Shown: positions 7,118-13,165 of the stretch, piece after piece
How the letters are laid out: every line of letters begins with the position of its first letter
Numbering within the stretch: the first letter of the stretch is position 1
Source: an uncultured Treponema sp.
Lineage (GTDB): Bacteria > Spirochaetota > Spirochaetia > Treponematales > Treponemataceae
Direction: 5' to 3'
Assembly: GCA_937885235.1 (NCBI GenBank)
Contig: CAKZZK010000129.1
Coordinates: forward strand, 1-13,165
DNA length: 13,165 bases
Notes under the pieces: model-generated
The model's database searches: none
Told to the model about the DNA's origin: nothing
Seen by the model: only the letters and a program-made list of their open reading frames with translations
Translations under genes and position numbers: made by a program

Positions 7118-8710
7118 TTAGTTTAATGCAGAGGAATCAACGACGGCTTTCCAGTACAGCAGCCCCTTTCCCTCGCTGGAAAAGACAAGCGCGGTTTTAT
7201 ACATCTTTTTGCCGCTGACCGTAAATCGCTCTGCATAGCCGTTGGCGGAAATCTGCTCCAAAGCCTCTGCGGCAACCTGCTCAAAATCCCGTCCCTTGTC
7301 CATCTTCAGTTCAAAGATGAATACGCTGTCCTTCGTTGCCACAACGACATCGCTCCTGCCCGCCACGGACTGCAATTCAGAAACCACCCTCCAGCCCGTC
7401 ATGCGGAACATCAGGTGCGTCACGGACTCATAGTAGTTCTCACACATATCTTTTTTTACGACCGTCGGCAGGTCTGCAATCGCGGCTTTGACAATGGAAA
7501 GGGCTTTGTCAATATCACCAGCTTCAAGTGCATCGCACAGATTGTCAATCGCAAGCCCCATGTCATCATCAGGAACGTTCACAAATTTTTTGAGCAATAC
7601 ATTCAAAAAACCTTCCTCAATCTCGCGGTTGGGGAAATCAAGCGTGTAAGTCCTTTTTGCTTTATCAAAATCCTTGATTGTCAGATAGCCGATCTGGTAA
7701 ATCACGGGCAGCATATTTTTGCTGTCGGGATCATAATTCTTGAACTGGACCTCTTTTGCTTTGCGACCGTTGATTACCGTCGTCAAGACAAGCGGCTGAT
7801 TCTGCAAGGTCTTCACAAGGAACGACGGTGTGCCACTCTCAAACCAGTACGAGCCGAAATCCTTGTATTTCAAGCATTTCAAGAGGCAGAACGGGTTGTA
7901 GACCCCCTCGGCATTATGCGTAAAATGATAGCCATCATACATCTGGGCAAGCTTCGCCTTTGCTTCGTCAACAGTCATTTCCTGTTCTTCTGCCAAAGCC
8001 TCAATTTCAGGAGAGAAGTATTTTTCAAGCTCACATTCTGAAATACCGCAAATCGAAGAATAATCTTTTGCAAGGCTGATGTCGTCCAACTGGTTCAGAC
8101 CGCTGAAAATGTTCACATGGCTCACCTTTGTAATTCCCGTGATGAACAGAAAGCGGATGTATTTATCCAAATCTTTAAGCGGGCTGTAAAAACTGCGGAG
8201 TTCCTGCCGGTTCTGCTCTTCGTACTCGGTGTAAAGAGCATCCAAAATCGGCTTGTCGTATTCATCGATTAAGATGACCACTTGTTTGCCGGTCTGTTCA
8301 TAAGCGCTTGTGATTATGTTATTTAATCGCGGGGCAGAACGGCGGTCAGCAACTTCAATATTGTAAACTCTTTCATATTTGGAAAGCATAAGGTTCATTG
8401 CCGATTTCAGGCTTTCCAAATCAGGATAATTGTCCGCACCAAAGCTGATTTTTAAAACAGGATATTCAGTCCAATCGTTTTCAAGCGATTCGAGTGCAAG
8501 TCCCGTAAACAGCTCCTTTTTGCCGAGAAAATAGGCTTCCATTGTGGAAAGAAGCAGGCTCTTTCCAAACCTGCGGGGGCGGCTTATAAAATAGGGCTTG
8601 CCCTCGCAGGCAAGTTTATACACAAAAGAGGTTTTATCCACATATATACAGCCCCGCTTGCGTAAATCTTCAAAATCCTGAATGCCAATCGGCAAAAGTC
8701 GTCTGTCCAT
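7118..8710 (-). CDS. AAA-ATPase-like protein with C-terminal PD-(D/E)XK nuclease-like domain
   Basis: This 530-residue protein has the architecture of the AAA-ATPase_like (PF09820) plus PD-(D/E)XK (DUF1703 type) family, which is present in many copies in treponemes and Bacteroidetes. The start LPIGIQDFEDLRKRGCIYVD is typical. The Walker A-like loop is RPRRFGKS (44-51), Walker B is VVILIDEYD (D149, E150, D152), and ITGITKVS is a sensor-like segment. The C-terminal domain shows GRSDVV then FIFELK (D454, E467, K469), the nuclease-fold active-site pattern. Its biological role is not established; mobile-element or defence-related roles have been suggested. I chose ATG 8710 over ATG 8761 because homology begins there and a TGC-TATAAT promoter sits at 8725-8717. 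The longer start would lie upstream of the promoter and has no ribosome site. The adjacent upstream gene encodes another ATPase with a comparable layout. Confidence 0.85.
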   Translation of the reverse strand: MDRRLLPIGIQDFEDLRKRGCIYVDKTSFVYKLACEGKPYFISRPRRFGKSLLLSTMEAYFLGKKELFTGLALESLENDWTEYPVLKISFGADNYPDLESLKSAMNLMLSKYERVYNIEVADRRSAPRLNNIITSAYEQTGKQVVILIDEYDKPILDALYTEYEEQNRQELRSFYSPLKDLDKYIRFLFITGITKVSHVNIFSGLNQLDDISLAKDYSSICGISECELEKYFSPEIEALAEEQEMTVDEAKAKLAQMYDGYHFTHNAEGVYNPFCLLKCLKYKDFGSYWFESGTPSFLVKTLQNQPLVLTTVINGRKAKEVQFKNYDPDSKNMLPVIYQIGYLTIKDFDKAKRTYTLDFPNREIEEGFLNVLLKKFVNVPDDDMGLAIDNLCDALEAGDIDKALSIVKAAIADLPTVVKKDMCENYYESVTHLMFRMTGWRVVSELQSVAGRSDVVVATKDSVFIFELKMDKGRDFEQVAAEALEQISANGYAERFTVSGKKMYKTALVFSSEGKGLLYWKAVVDSSALN

Positions 8711-8716
8711 AAGTTC

Positions 8717-8745
8717 ATTATAGCACAGGCTTGCTGTTTTTGCTA
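8717..8745 (-). promoter_or_regulatory. Extended -10 promoter giving a leaderless mRNA for the AAA-ATPase-like gene
   Basis: On the minus strand TGC-TATAAT ends at 8717, six bases before ATG 8710, so transcription should start at or next to the A of the ATG. The -35 position (TAGCAA, 17-base spacer) is weak; the extended -10 would compensate. No Shine-Dalgarno sequence precedes the ATG. TAAGTTCATTAT (8710-8721) overlaps the -10 and resembles the putative repressor sites at 6830 and 10531, at 9-10 of 12 positions. Confidence 0.55.
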
Positions 8746-8783
8746 TCGTGGTACAGGGCATCGCCCATAGGCGCAGCGTGCGT

Positions 8784-9977
8784 TTATCCTAGCAGCCAGT
8801 CAAGCGCATACAGCTGTTTAATGCCGTTGTAGTCCGTCACGCTTTCGTCGTCCAGCGTGATGACGTATTTGGGATTGTGATCTTTTACCTCCTGCAGAGC
8901 CCGCAGCTCACGATTCCGAGTTTCCTCGTCGTGCATGGATTCGCAGACTTGATAGTATTCCGTCATTCCCTGCCGTTCAGCGATAAAATCGATTTCATAC
9001 GTACCGACCTTGCCGATGTAGACCTTATAGCCCCGTCTGAGCAGTTCCAGATAGACGACATTTTCAAGGACAAATCCCCGATCAATGAATTTTGCCCCCA
9101 GAAGGAAACGCCTCAGCCCCATATCGCAAAGATAGTACTTTTCGCCACTTTTCAGGTACTGCCTGCCCTTGATGTCAAAGCGTGTAGTGCGATACAAGAT
9201 AAAGCTTGAGCATAGCGCATCGAGATAGGATTCCACAGTATGAGTGGAAATCTTTCTGCCATCGCTCGTCATGGTATCCGCAATCTTTTTGACGGAACAA
9301 AGATTTCCTATGTTGTCTGCCATAAAGCGAATGATGCTTTCTAGCTGCGGAATGTCGGCAATTCCCCGCCGCGCCACGATATCTTTGAGCAGAACGGTGT
9401 TATAGATACCCGACAGATATTCGTTCACCAATCGAGAATCACTATGGAGCTGCAAGGTATAGGGGAAGGAGCTGAATTCAAGGTAATTGCGGTACAAGCG
9501 CGTCAAGCTGCGTTCGTCAGGAAATGCGCCCACATATTCCGCAAACGAGAGCGGCAACAGGTGAATTTCCACATAACGCCCCGAAAGCAATGTAGCAAGC
9601 TCACCGGAAAGCAGATAGGCATTGGAGCCCGTAATGTAGATATCGCAGGAAGGCTTAAGAAACAAGCTATCCACCGCCCGCTGGAACTGGGGAACAGACT
9701 GCACCTCATCCAAAAAGACATAGTTTTTGCAATCTTTTTGCAGCCGCGCCGTCACATAATCATGCAGTTTCTGCCATGTATCTATGAAAGAAAATGCCGC
9801 ATCCTCAAAATTTATGGCGATGGTATTCTGCTCCGGTACGCCGTCCTGCAAAAGGCGCTCCCTGAATTGTTCCAGCAATGTGGACTTGCCACAGCGCCGT
9901 ATTCCTGTGACAACCTTGATGATGTTCGTGTCCTTGAAGCTGAGCAGATGGTCAATGTCTCTGTTCCGTGCTATCAT
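8784..9977 (-). CDS. AAA_14/DUF4143 ATPase (COG1373 family)
   Basis: This 397-residue protein has the usual layout of the predicted ATPase family COG1373. The N-terminal AAA_14 domain has Walker A GIRRCGKS (25-32), Walker B YVFLDEVQ (D90, E91) and the typical YITGSNAYLLSGELATLLSG (114-133) followed by PLSFAEY. The C-terminal DUF4143 region has LCDMGLRRFLLG, FVLENVVYLELLRRGY and YEIDFIAE (D330), a PD-(D/E)XK-like core; the expected E-x-K strand reads YYQVCES, so nuclease activity may be lost. Family members are widespread, often horizontally moved, and have no agreed function. ATG 9977 was chosen: the motif-bearing sequence starts MIARNRDID, and a TTGATT-17-TATACT promoter ends seven bases upstream. 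The alternative ATG at 10031 lies upstream of that promoter. The next ATPase gene begins 73 bases after the stop with its own promoter. Confidence 0.87.
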   Translation of the reverse strand: MIARNRDIDHLLSFKDTNIIKVVTGIRRCGKSTLLEQFRERLLQDGVPEQNTIAINFEDAAFSFIDTWQKLHDYVTARLQKDCKNYVFLDEVQSVPQFQRAVDSLFLKPSCDIYITGSNAYLLSGELATLLSGRYVEIHLLPLSFAEYVGAFPDERSLTRLYRNYLEFSSFPYTLQLHSDSRLVNEYLSGIYNTVLLKDIVARRGIADIPQLESIIRFMADNIGNLCSVKKIADTMTSDGRKISTHTVESYLDALCSSFILYRTTRFDIKGRQYLKSGEKYYLCDMGLRRFLLGAKFIDRGFVLENVVYLELLRRGYKVYIGKVGTYEIDFIAERQGMTEYYQVCESMHDEETRNRELRALQEVKDHNPKYVITLDDESVTDYNGIKQLYALDWLLG

Positions 9978-9999
9978 AATTAGCAGTATAGTGCTAATT
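9978..9999. promoter_or_regulatory. Perfect 8-base inverted repeat over the -10 box, likely operator
   Basis: AATTAGCA (9978-9985) and TGCTAATT (9992-9999) are perfect inverted arms around a six-base centre GTATAG. The dyad covers the -10 box and the predicted start point of the AAA_14/DUF4143 gene, so a dimeric protein bound here would block transcription. It differs from the AAAGTTCA-type sites, so another regulator may use it. I found no second copy in the window. Confidence 0.55.
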
Positions 10000-10013
10000 T
10001 TTCTCAAAATCAA
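9985..10013 (-). promoter_or_regulatory. Promoter giving a leaderless mRNA for the AAA_14/DUF4143 gene
   Basis: On the minus strand TTGATT (10013-10008) is followed after 17 bases by TATACT (9990-9985), and the ATG at 9977 begins seven bases later. The start point should fall at or next to the ATG. There is no ribosome-binding sequence in the gap. Confidence 0.65.
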
Positions 10014-10056
10014 TAAAAATTTGCATCGCACTGCTTTTTTTAATCACTAAAAATAC

Positions 10057-10071
10057 AAAAGGTCGCCTTTT
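10057..10071 (-). terminator. Possible intrinsic terminator after the XRE regulator gene
   Basis: Reading the minus strand, AAAAGG-CGA-CCTTTT forms a 6-bp stem (extendable by AAAT/ATTT across a 2-base bulge) followed by GTATTTTT. It lies about 60 bases after the stop of the XRE gene and before the promoter of the next ATPase gene, which suggests the regulator is a single-gene transcript. The stem is short and AT-rich. Confidence 0.4.
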
Positions 10072-10132
10072 ATTTGACCACTTGCCGCCACAGATACGCT
10101 ATACTTGCAGTATGATGCAGCCGTTTGCAGGT

Positions 10133-10480
10133 CTAACTATGGTTCGCCTCGCGCAGCTGGGCAGCCATGCTGATAATCGCCTCCCGTTCATGCGCTGGCA
10201 GGGATTCCATATCCTCCATGAAACGGGCGTATTTGTGGCACAGGCGCAACTCTTCCGCATTTCCCTGCGCAGACTCCCCAGGTTCGGAGCCAGTCACGAG
10301 GTATTCCACGCTTACGCCGAGAATGCGGGCTATCTTCACGGCAGTGTCCGCAGAGGGCGAGCTGCCCAACCGGATTCCTTTGCCGATATTAGATGCCGCA
10401 AAGCCCGCCTGTTCCGCAAGCGACTTGTTCGTCATCCCCAGATATTCCAGTTCCACCACCACATTGTCCCAGAAAGCCAT
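10133..10480 (-). CDS. XRE/Cro-CI family transcriptional regulator
   Basis: This 115-residue DNA-binding protein has an HTH_3 domain over about residues 5-65: LEYLGMTNKSLAEQAGF and the recognition region AASNIGKGIRLGSSPSADTA, then ARILGVSVEYLVTG, the classic end of this fold. Residues 70-115 are a charged helical tail (CHKYARFMEDMESLPAHER), probably for dimer formation. It should be a dimeric repressor. A dyad AAAGT-TC-ACTTT (10531-10542) sits just upstream of its extended -10 box, pointing to self-repression, and related sites sit on two other minus-strand promoters in the window. The ribosome site is weak (AAAGAT directly before the ATG). It may be a chromosomal regulator or the immunity-type repressor of a lost mobile element; no phage genes adjoin it. 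Confidence 0.88.
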   Translation of the reverse strand: MAFWDNVVVELEYLGMTNKSLAEQAGFAASNIGKGIRLGSSPSADTAVKIARILGVSVEYLVTGSEPGESAQGNAEELRLCHKYARFMEDMESLPAHEREAIISMAAQLREANHS

Positions 10481-10520
10481 ATCTTTATAGCATTGCCTTT
10501 TTCCCCCAGTTTTTCATGAA

Positions 10521-10542
10521 AATATAGCATAAAGTTCACTTT
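10521..10542 (-). promoter_or_regulatory. XRE gene extended -10 box with adjoining operator dyad
   Basis: On the minus strand TGC-TATATT (10529-10521) is an extended -10 box, with a predicted start near 10514 and a leader of about 34 bases. The -35 position is poor. The 12-base dyad AAAGT-TC-ACTTT (10531-10542, perfect 5-base arms) lies directly upstream in the spacer, the usual place for a repressor that controls its own gene. Confidence 0.5.
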
Positions 10543-10610
10543 CACCTTACTATGAATAATAGTTAACATCCGTTTACTCCATCAGCCATAGCACTGCCGG
10601 GAATCTTTCC

Positions 10611-10639
10611 TTGACATGTCCACACCGCAGACATATACT
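10611..10639 (+). promoter_or_regulatory. Consensus sigma-70 promoter of kdgK
   Basis: A perfect TTGACA (10611-10616), a 17-base spacer and TATACT (10634-10639) predict a start near 10646 and a 35-base leader. GAGG at 10671-10674 is the ribosome site, six bases before the ATG. Confidence 0.8.
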
Positions 10640-10680
10640 TTTACCCAATAGAATTAAATAAACCAAAAGCGAGGCTTTTT

Positions 10681-11706
10681 ATGAAAAAGGTGGTGACATT
10701 CGGAGAGCTTATGCTGCGCATTCAGCCGGCAGACTACTACCGCTTTGTGCAGGCAGAAACGATGACGACAACATTCGGCGGCGGAGAGGCAAACGTGGCG
10801 GTTTCCCTTGCGAATTACGGGCTTGACTCCTATTTTGTGAGCAAACTGCCTGCACACGAGATAGGTCAGGCGGCGGTCAATTCCCTGAGGCGTTACGGCG
10901 TGCACACTGACTACATCGTGCGGGGAGGCAGCAGGATTGGCATCTATTACAATGAGCGCGGGGCTTCCCAGCGGGCATCAAAGTGCATATATGACCGCGC
11001 GGGTTCCGCCATCCAGACAGCACGGCCAGAGGAATTTGACTGGAAGACCATTCTGAAAGATGCGCAGTGGTTCCACATAACAGGAATCACCCCTGCGCTC
11101 GGAGAAAATATGGTGCGGGCATGCCTTGAAGGAGCGCAGGCAGCCCATGCCGCGGGTGCCATCGTAAGCTGCGACCTGAACTATCGCGGCAAGCTGTGGA
11201 CAAGGGAAGAAGCGCGGAAAGCGATGGAGCAGATCTGCCGCCACGTCGATGTCTGCATCTCCAACGAAGATGATGCTTCTGACGTCTTCGGCATAAAGGC
11301 ATCCGGCACAGATACGACGAAGGGTACCTTAAGCGAAGAGGGCTACAAGAGCGTGGCACGGCAGCTGAAAGAGCGCTTTCCCAATTTCCAGAAGGTTGCC
11401 ATCACCCTGCGCAGCTCCCTGAACGCAAACCGCAATGACTGGCAGGCACTGCTCTATGATGGCAGAGACTTCTGTTTTTCCAAGAAGTACGAGCTGTGGA
11501 TTGTTGACCGCGTTGGCGGCGGGGACTCCTTTGCGGGCGGGCTCATCTATGCCCAGCTTGCGGGCATGGGCACACAGCAGAGCGTTGACTGGGCGGTAGC
11601 GGCAAGCGCGCTCAAGCACAGCGTCATCGGGGACTACAATATGGTGAGCGCAGATGAAGTGTCGAAGCTCGCGGGGGGCGATGGGTCGGGACGCATTCAG
11701 AGATAA
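10681..11706 (+). CDS. kdgK: 2-keto-3-deoxygluconate kinase (PfkB family)
   Basis: This 341-residue cytoplasmic sugar kinase phosphorylates 2-keto-3-deoxygluconate (KDG) with ATP to KDPG, which an aldolase splits to pyruvate and glyceraldehyde-3-phosphate. PfkB signature 1 region is FGGGEANVA (32-40). YYNERGASQRASKCIYDRAGSA (89-110) fits the substrate lid and sugar-contact region of KdgK-type enzymes. CDLNYRGKLW and ISNEDDASDVFG are typical of the KdgK subgroup. Signature 2 is DRVGGGDSFAGG (276-287) with catalytic Asp282; DxVGGGD in place of DTxGAGD is usual in this subgroup. Its substrate is supported by the nearby heparinase-family lyase, since unsaturated uronates from such lyases are converted to KDG. 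The C-terminal tail (GGDGSGRIQR) looks non-conserved. Other PfkB substrates such as fructose or tagatose phosphates are less likely. Confidence 0.88.
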   Translation: MKKVVTFGELMLRIQPADYYRFVQAETMTTTFGGGEANVAVSLANYGLDSYFVSKLPAHEIGQAAVNSLRRYGVHTDYIVRGGSRIGIYYNERGASQRASKCIYDRAGSAIQTARPEEFDWKTILKDAQWFHITGITPALGENMVRACLEGAQAAHAAGAIVSCDLNYRGKLWTREEARKAMEQICRHVDVCISNEDDASDVFGIKASGTDTTKGTLSEEGYKSVARQLKERFPNFQKVAITLRSSLNANRNDWQALLYDGRDFCFSKKYELWIVDRVGGGDSFAGGLIYAQLAGMGTQQSVDWAVAASALKHSVIGDYNMVSADEVSKLAGGDGSGRIQR

Positions 11707-11733
11707 CTTGAACGGCGCTCCCACGAAAAAACG

Positions 11734-12540
11734 CTATTCATCGGGGCTTCGGTAGCCGTCTATGCCGTAGACTTCCAGCTGGGTGAGTGCGGGGAAGGGG
11801 GATGGATCGTCTGCCTTGACGAGTGAATGCAGCTTGATTGAAGAAACGACAACGTCGGGGAAAGTGTATATATGTGCATTTCCCCGCTTTTCAAATTCAA
11901 GCAGGATTGACCCCGGGCCATCATCGAAGGTAACAGTTGCCTCCTTCCACCAGGCATCGTGGGGGAAATCCGCCCGCAGGTAGACCACGACGGCACGGAC
12001 AATCACAACGCGCCCGAAATCTATGTGCAGCTCCGCATTGGGGTCGCGGTTTATGCCCCAGCTTGTATACGGCCATTCACCGTGGAAGGTGTTCGCAATC
12101 AATCCGTCAATAGCGTTCCTCGCGGCAAAGACGGACTCCCCGCGCGTCTCCACATTTGCCCATGCATGGGGGAAAAGCGTCTTGTTCCCGTGGCAGTCAT
12201 AGGGATTGATGGCAAGGTTCCGCAGCAGAGAAAGCTCTTCCTTTCGCGCGGCACGCACATGCATATAATGCCTTGTACCGGAAAAAGCCTTTGGATTATA
12301 CGATGCTTTCTTTTCGCCAAAGGGAATGGGTAGCGTAAAGATTCCCCTAAGATGGCAGGTCACCTCCCCCATGCAGTCGTCAAGCATAAGCACTATGTCT
12401 GCTCTGTTTTCATCACAGGAAAGGCTGATTGCATCCCCCTCCTTGTATTCCCCATCGTAGACGACGTACAGCTCATCTTCAGCGGACTTCTCAAAAAGCA
12501 CCTGCTGCTGGGCATCCAGCACTTTGATTGTAAATATCAT
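11734..12540 (-). CDS. Protein with likely F5/8-type (galactose-binding) carbohydrate-binding domain, uronate cluster
   Basis: This 268-residue protein without signal peptide starts at ATG 12540, with GAGG about 7 bases upstream. It follows the heparinase-family gene by 47 bases on the same strand, so they are probably co-transcribed. The second half (about residues 135-262) reads like a discoidin/F5-8 C sandwich: ARNAIDG, HGEWPYTSWG, AELHIDFGR, VVVYLRADFPHDAWW, then a closing LTQLEVYG. Such domains bind sugars. The first ~100 residues (strand-rich, EKSAEDELYVVYDGEYKEGD) I do not recognise. The lack of an export signal suggests a cytoplasmic role on imported oligosaccharides together with the lyase. 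It ends 27 bases from the convergent kdgK stop, with no clear terminator between them. The domain call is moderate and the function is inferred from context. Confidence 0.7.
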   Translation of the reverse strand: MIFTIKVLDAQQQVLFEKSAEDELYVVYDGEYKEGDAISLSCDENRADIVLMLDDCMGEVTCHLRGIFTLPIPFGEKKASYNPKAFSGTRHYMHVRAARKEELSLLRNLAINPYDCHGNKTLFPHAWANVETRGESVFAARNAIDGLIANTFHGEWPYTSWGINRDPNAELHIDFGRVVIVRAVVVYLRADFPHDAWWKEATVTFDDGPGSILLEFEKRGNAHIYTFPDVVVSSIKLHSLVKADDPSPFPALTQLEVYGIDGYRSPDE

Positions 12541-12587
12541 ATTTCACCTCTCATTGGATTTTTCTCTGTTTCTTAATCAAGACAGCA

Positions 12588-13165
12588 TCACGACAAAAGA
12601 AACGTCAGCTCCCCGCCAAAGGAAACAAGCACCCGGTAGAGGGTGTCCGGCCACGCCCTGCGGAGCCTTTGATCCGTTATGGCAACGCTTTCCACGCGAA
12701 TCGAGCCAAGCCTTGCGGCGTGCAGCTCTATCTTCCCGAGGCTTCCCGCCGCGATGATGCCATCTTGCAGGACTGGCTTTTCACAGAGCATAAGGGAAAG
12801 GACCGCCTCCCCCGCGTCTGCCCCCCGCTTGCGCAGCGTATCATGCAGCACCACGCCACTGTCACGCAGGCGCACTTCTCGGATATATGAAAGAAGCCCT
12901 GCCTGTGGCGGATAGGCATTCGCAATATCCATGCTGATGCCGTCGTCATAAATCTGCACGTCCGTAGCGCAATAGGCTGCCCCCGCCTCCTGCATGATGC
13001 CGTCAAACGTAGGCAGATTGTGCCACGCGCTCTGCATCGTCCAGATTTCATAGCGTTGCGGGGAAAAGGTCTGCTTCGTGTAGCTTTCCACGCCCACATC
13101 TATGATGAAAGGCTTGCCATCTTTATAGAGGATAAAGCTTCCCGTGTCGTTGTGGTTGTGGCTGT
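12588..13165 (-). CDS. Heparinase II/III family protein (C-terminal part, cut by window edge)
   Basis: The frame is open at the right edge and ends at TGA 12588-12590, giving the last ~192 residues. The edge segment SHNHNDTGSFILYKDGKPF followed by IDVGVESYTKQTFS, RYEIWTMQSAWHNLP and FDG is the conserved heparinase II/III-like C-terminal block, where the HNHND histidine region and Asn belong to the active site and a beta-sandwich follows. Complete members have about 600-700 residues and cleave uronic-acid-containing polysaccharides (heparin/heparan sulfate, alginate or related oligomers) by beta-elimination, releasing unsaturated uronates. Exact substrate cannot be told from this part. With kdgK 0.9 kb away and the sugar-binding protein directly downstream, it marks a uronate-polymer utilisation locus that continues beyond the right edge. 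The GTG at 13097 is an internal codon, not a start. Confidence 0.87.
   Translation of the reverse strand, partial: SHNHNDTGSFILYKDGKPFIIDVGVESYTKQTFSPQRYEIWTMQSAWHNLPTFDGIMQEAGAAYCATDVQIYDDGISMDIANAYPPQAGLLSYIREVRLRDSGVVLHDTLRKRGADAGEAVLSLMLCEKPVLQDGIIAAGSLGKIELHAARLGSIRVESVAITDQRLRRAWPDTLYRVLVSFGGELTFLLS

Noticed and set aside
7415..8041. Plus-strand frame of 208 codons opposite the AAA-ATPase-like gene, and similar ones at 9444-9983 and 10082-10519
   Set aside because: All are antisense to genes with clear motifs (Walker boxes, helix-turn-helix) and show no ribosome site or family resemblance.
8711..8761. ATG 8761 as the start of the AAA-ATPase-like gene (and ATG 10031 for the DUF4143 gene)
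   Set aside because: Both lie upstream of good promoter boxes, lack ribosome sites, and add residues outside the conserved family start.
10665..10680. AAAAGC-GAG-GCTTTT hairpin over the kdgK ribosome site, as a possible attenuator or RNA thermometer
   Set aside because: The T-rich spacer after a purine-rich ribosome site also occurs upstream of the 6762 gene and makes such short hairpins by chance; no riboswitch-like structure lies upstream in the 35-base leader.
11707..11733. Terminator between convergent kdgK and the sugar-binding gene
   Set aside because: Only 27 bases are available, with no stem beside the A run; no supportable hairpin was found.

Overview
The window reads as a spirochete chromosome segment, most likely Treponema, with moderate confidence. 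The clues are homopolymeric G tracts inside envelope genes, two neighbouring AAA ATPase/PD-(D/E)XK genes of a type common in Treponema, a predicted lipoprotein with a loose lipobox, and mixed base composition. By eye the alpha-2-macroglobulin, kdgK and heparinase genes are GC-rich, while the OpgB-like, GDPD and Fic genes are AT-richer. The genus is inferred from these traits; there is no rRNA or marker gene to prove it.

Layout. Positions 1-2252 (minus) hold the N-terminal ~750 residues of an alpha-2-macroglobulin-family lipoprotein that runs off the left edge. It is divergent from a plus-strand operon at 2379-5138, and both sides have near-consensus promoters. The plus operon encodes an OpgB/LtaS-type phosphoglycerol transferase and, overlapping by 4 bases, a membrane-anchored glycerophosphodiester phosphodiesterase (GDPD). 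Each of these genes carries an 11-G tract. The transferase is in frame and the GDPD is out of frame by one base, so the pair looks phase-variable and captured in an ON/OFF state.

Positions 5163-10480 are all minus strand. In transcription order they hold an XRE-type repressor (10480-10133), an AAA_14/DUF4143 ATPase (9977-8784), an AAA-ATPase-like protein with a PD-(D/E)XK C-terminus (8710-7118), a non-coding stretch of 355 bases, and then a three-gene operon: a small secreted protein of unknown function, a Fic AMP-transferase with its own inhibitory motif, and an 80-residue protein. Both ATPase genes have a -10 box only 6-7 bases before the ATG, so they are probably leaderless. Similar short sites (AAAGTTCACTTT and relatives) lie on the promoters of the repressor gene, the Fic operon and one ATPase gene, suggesting a local regulon.

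Positions 10611-13165 form a uronate-sugar segment. A 2-keto-3-deoxygluconate kinase (kdgK, plus strand) faces a minus-strand pair: a heparinase II/III-family lyase cut by the right edge and a protein with a likely F5/8-type carbohydrate-binding domain. Together they suggest breakdown of a uronic-acid polysaccharide feeding the KDG branch of the Entner-Doudoroff pathway. No tRNA, rRNA, CRISPR array, insertion sequence or integrase was seen.
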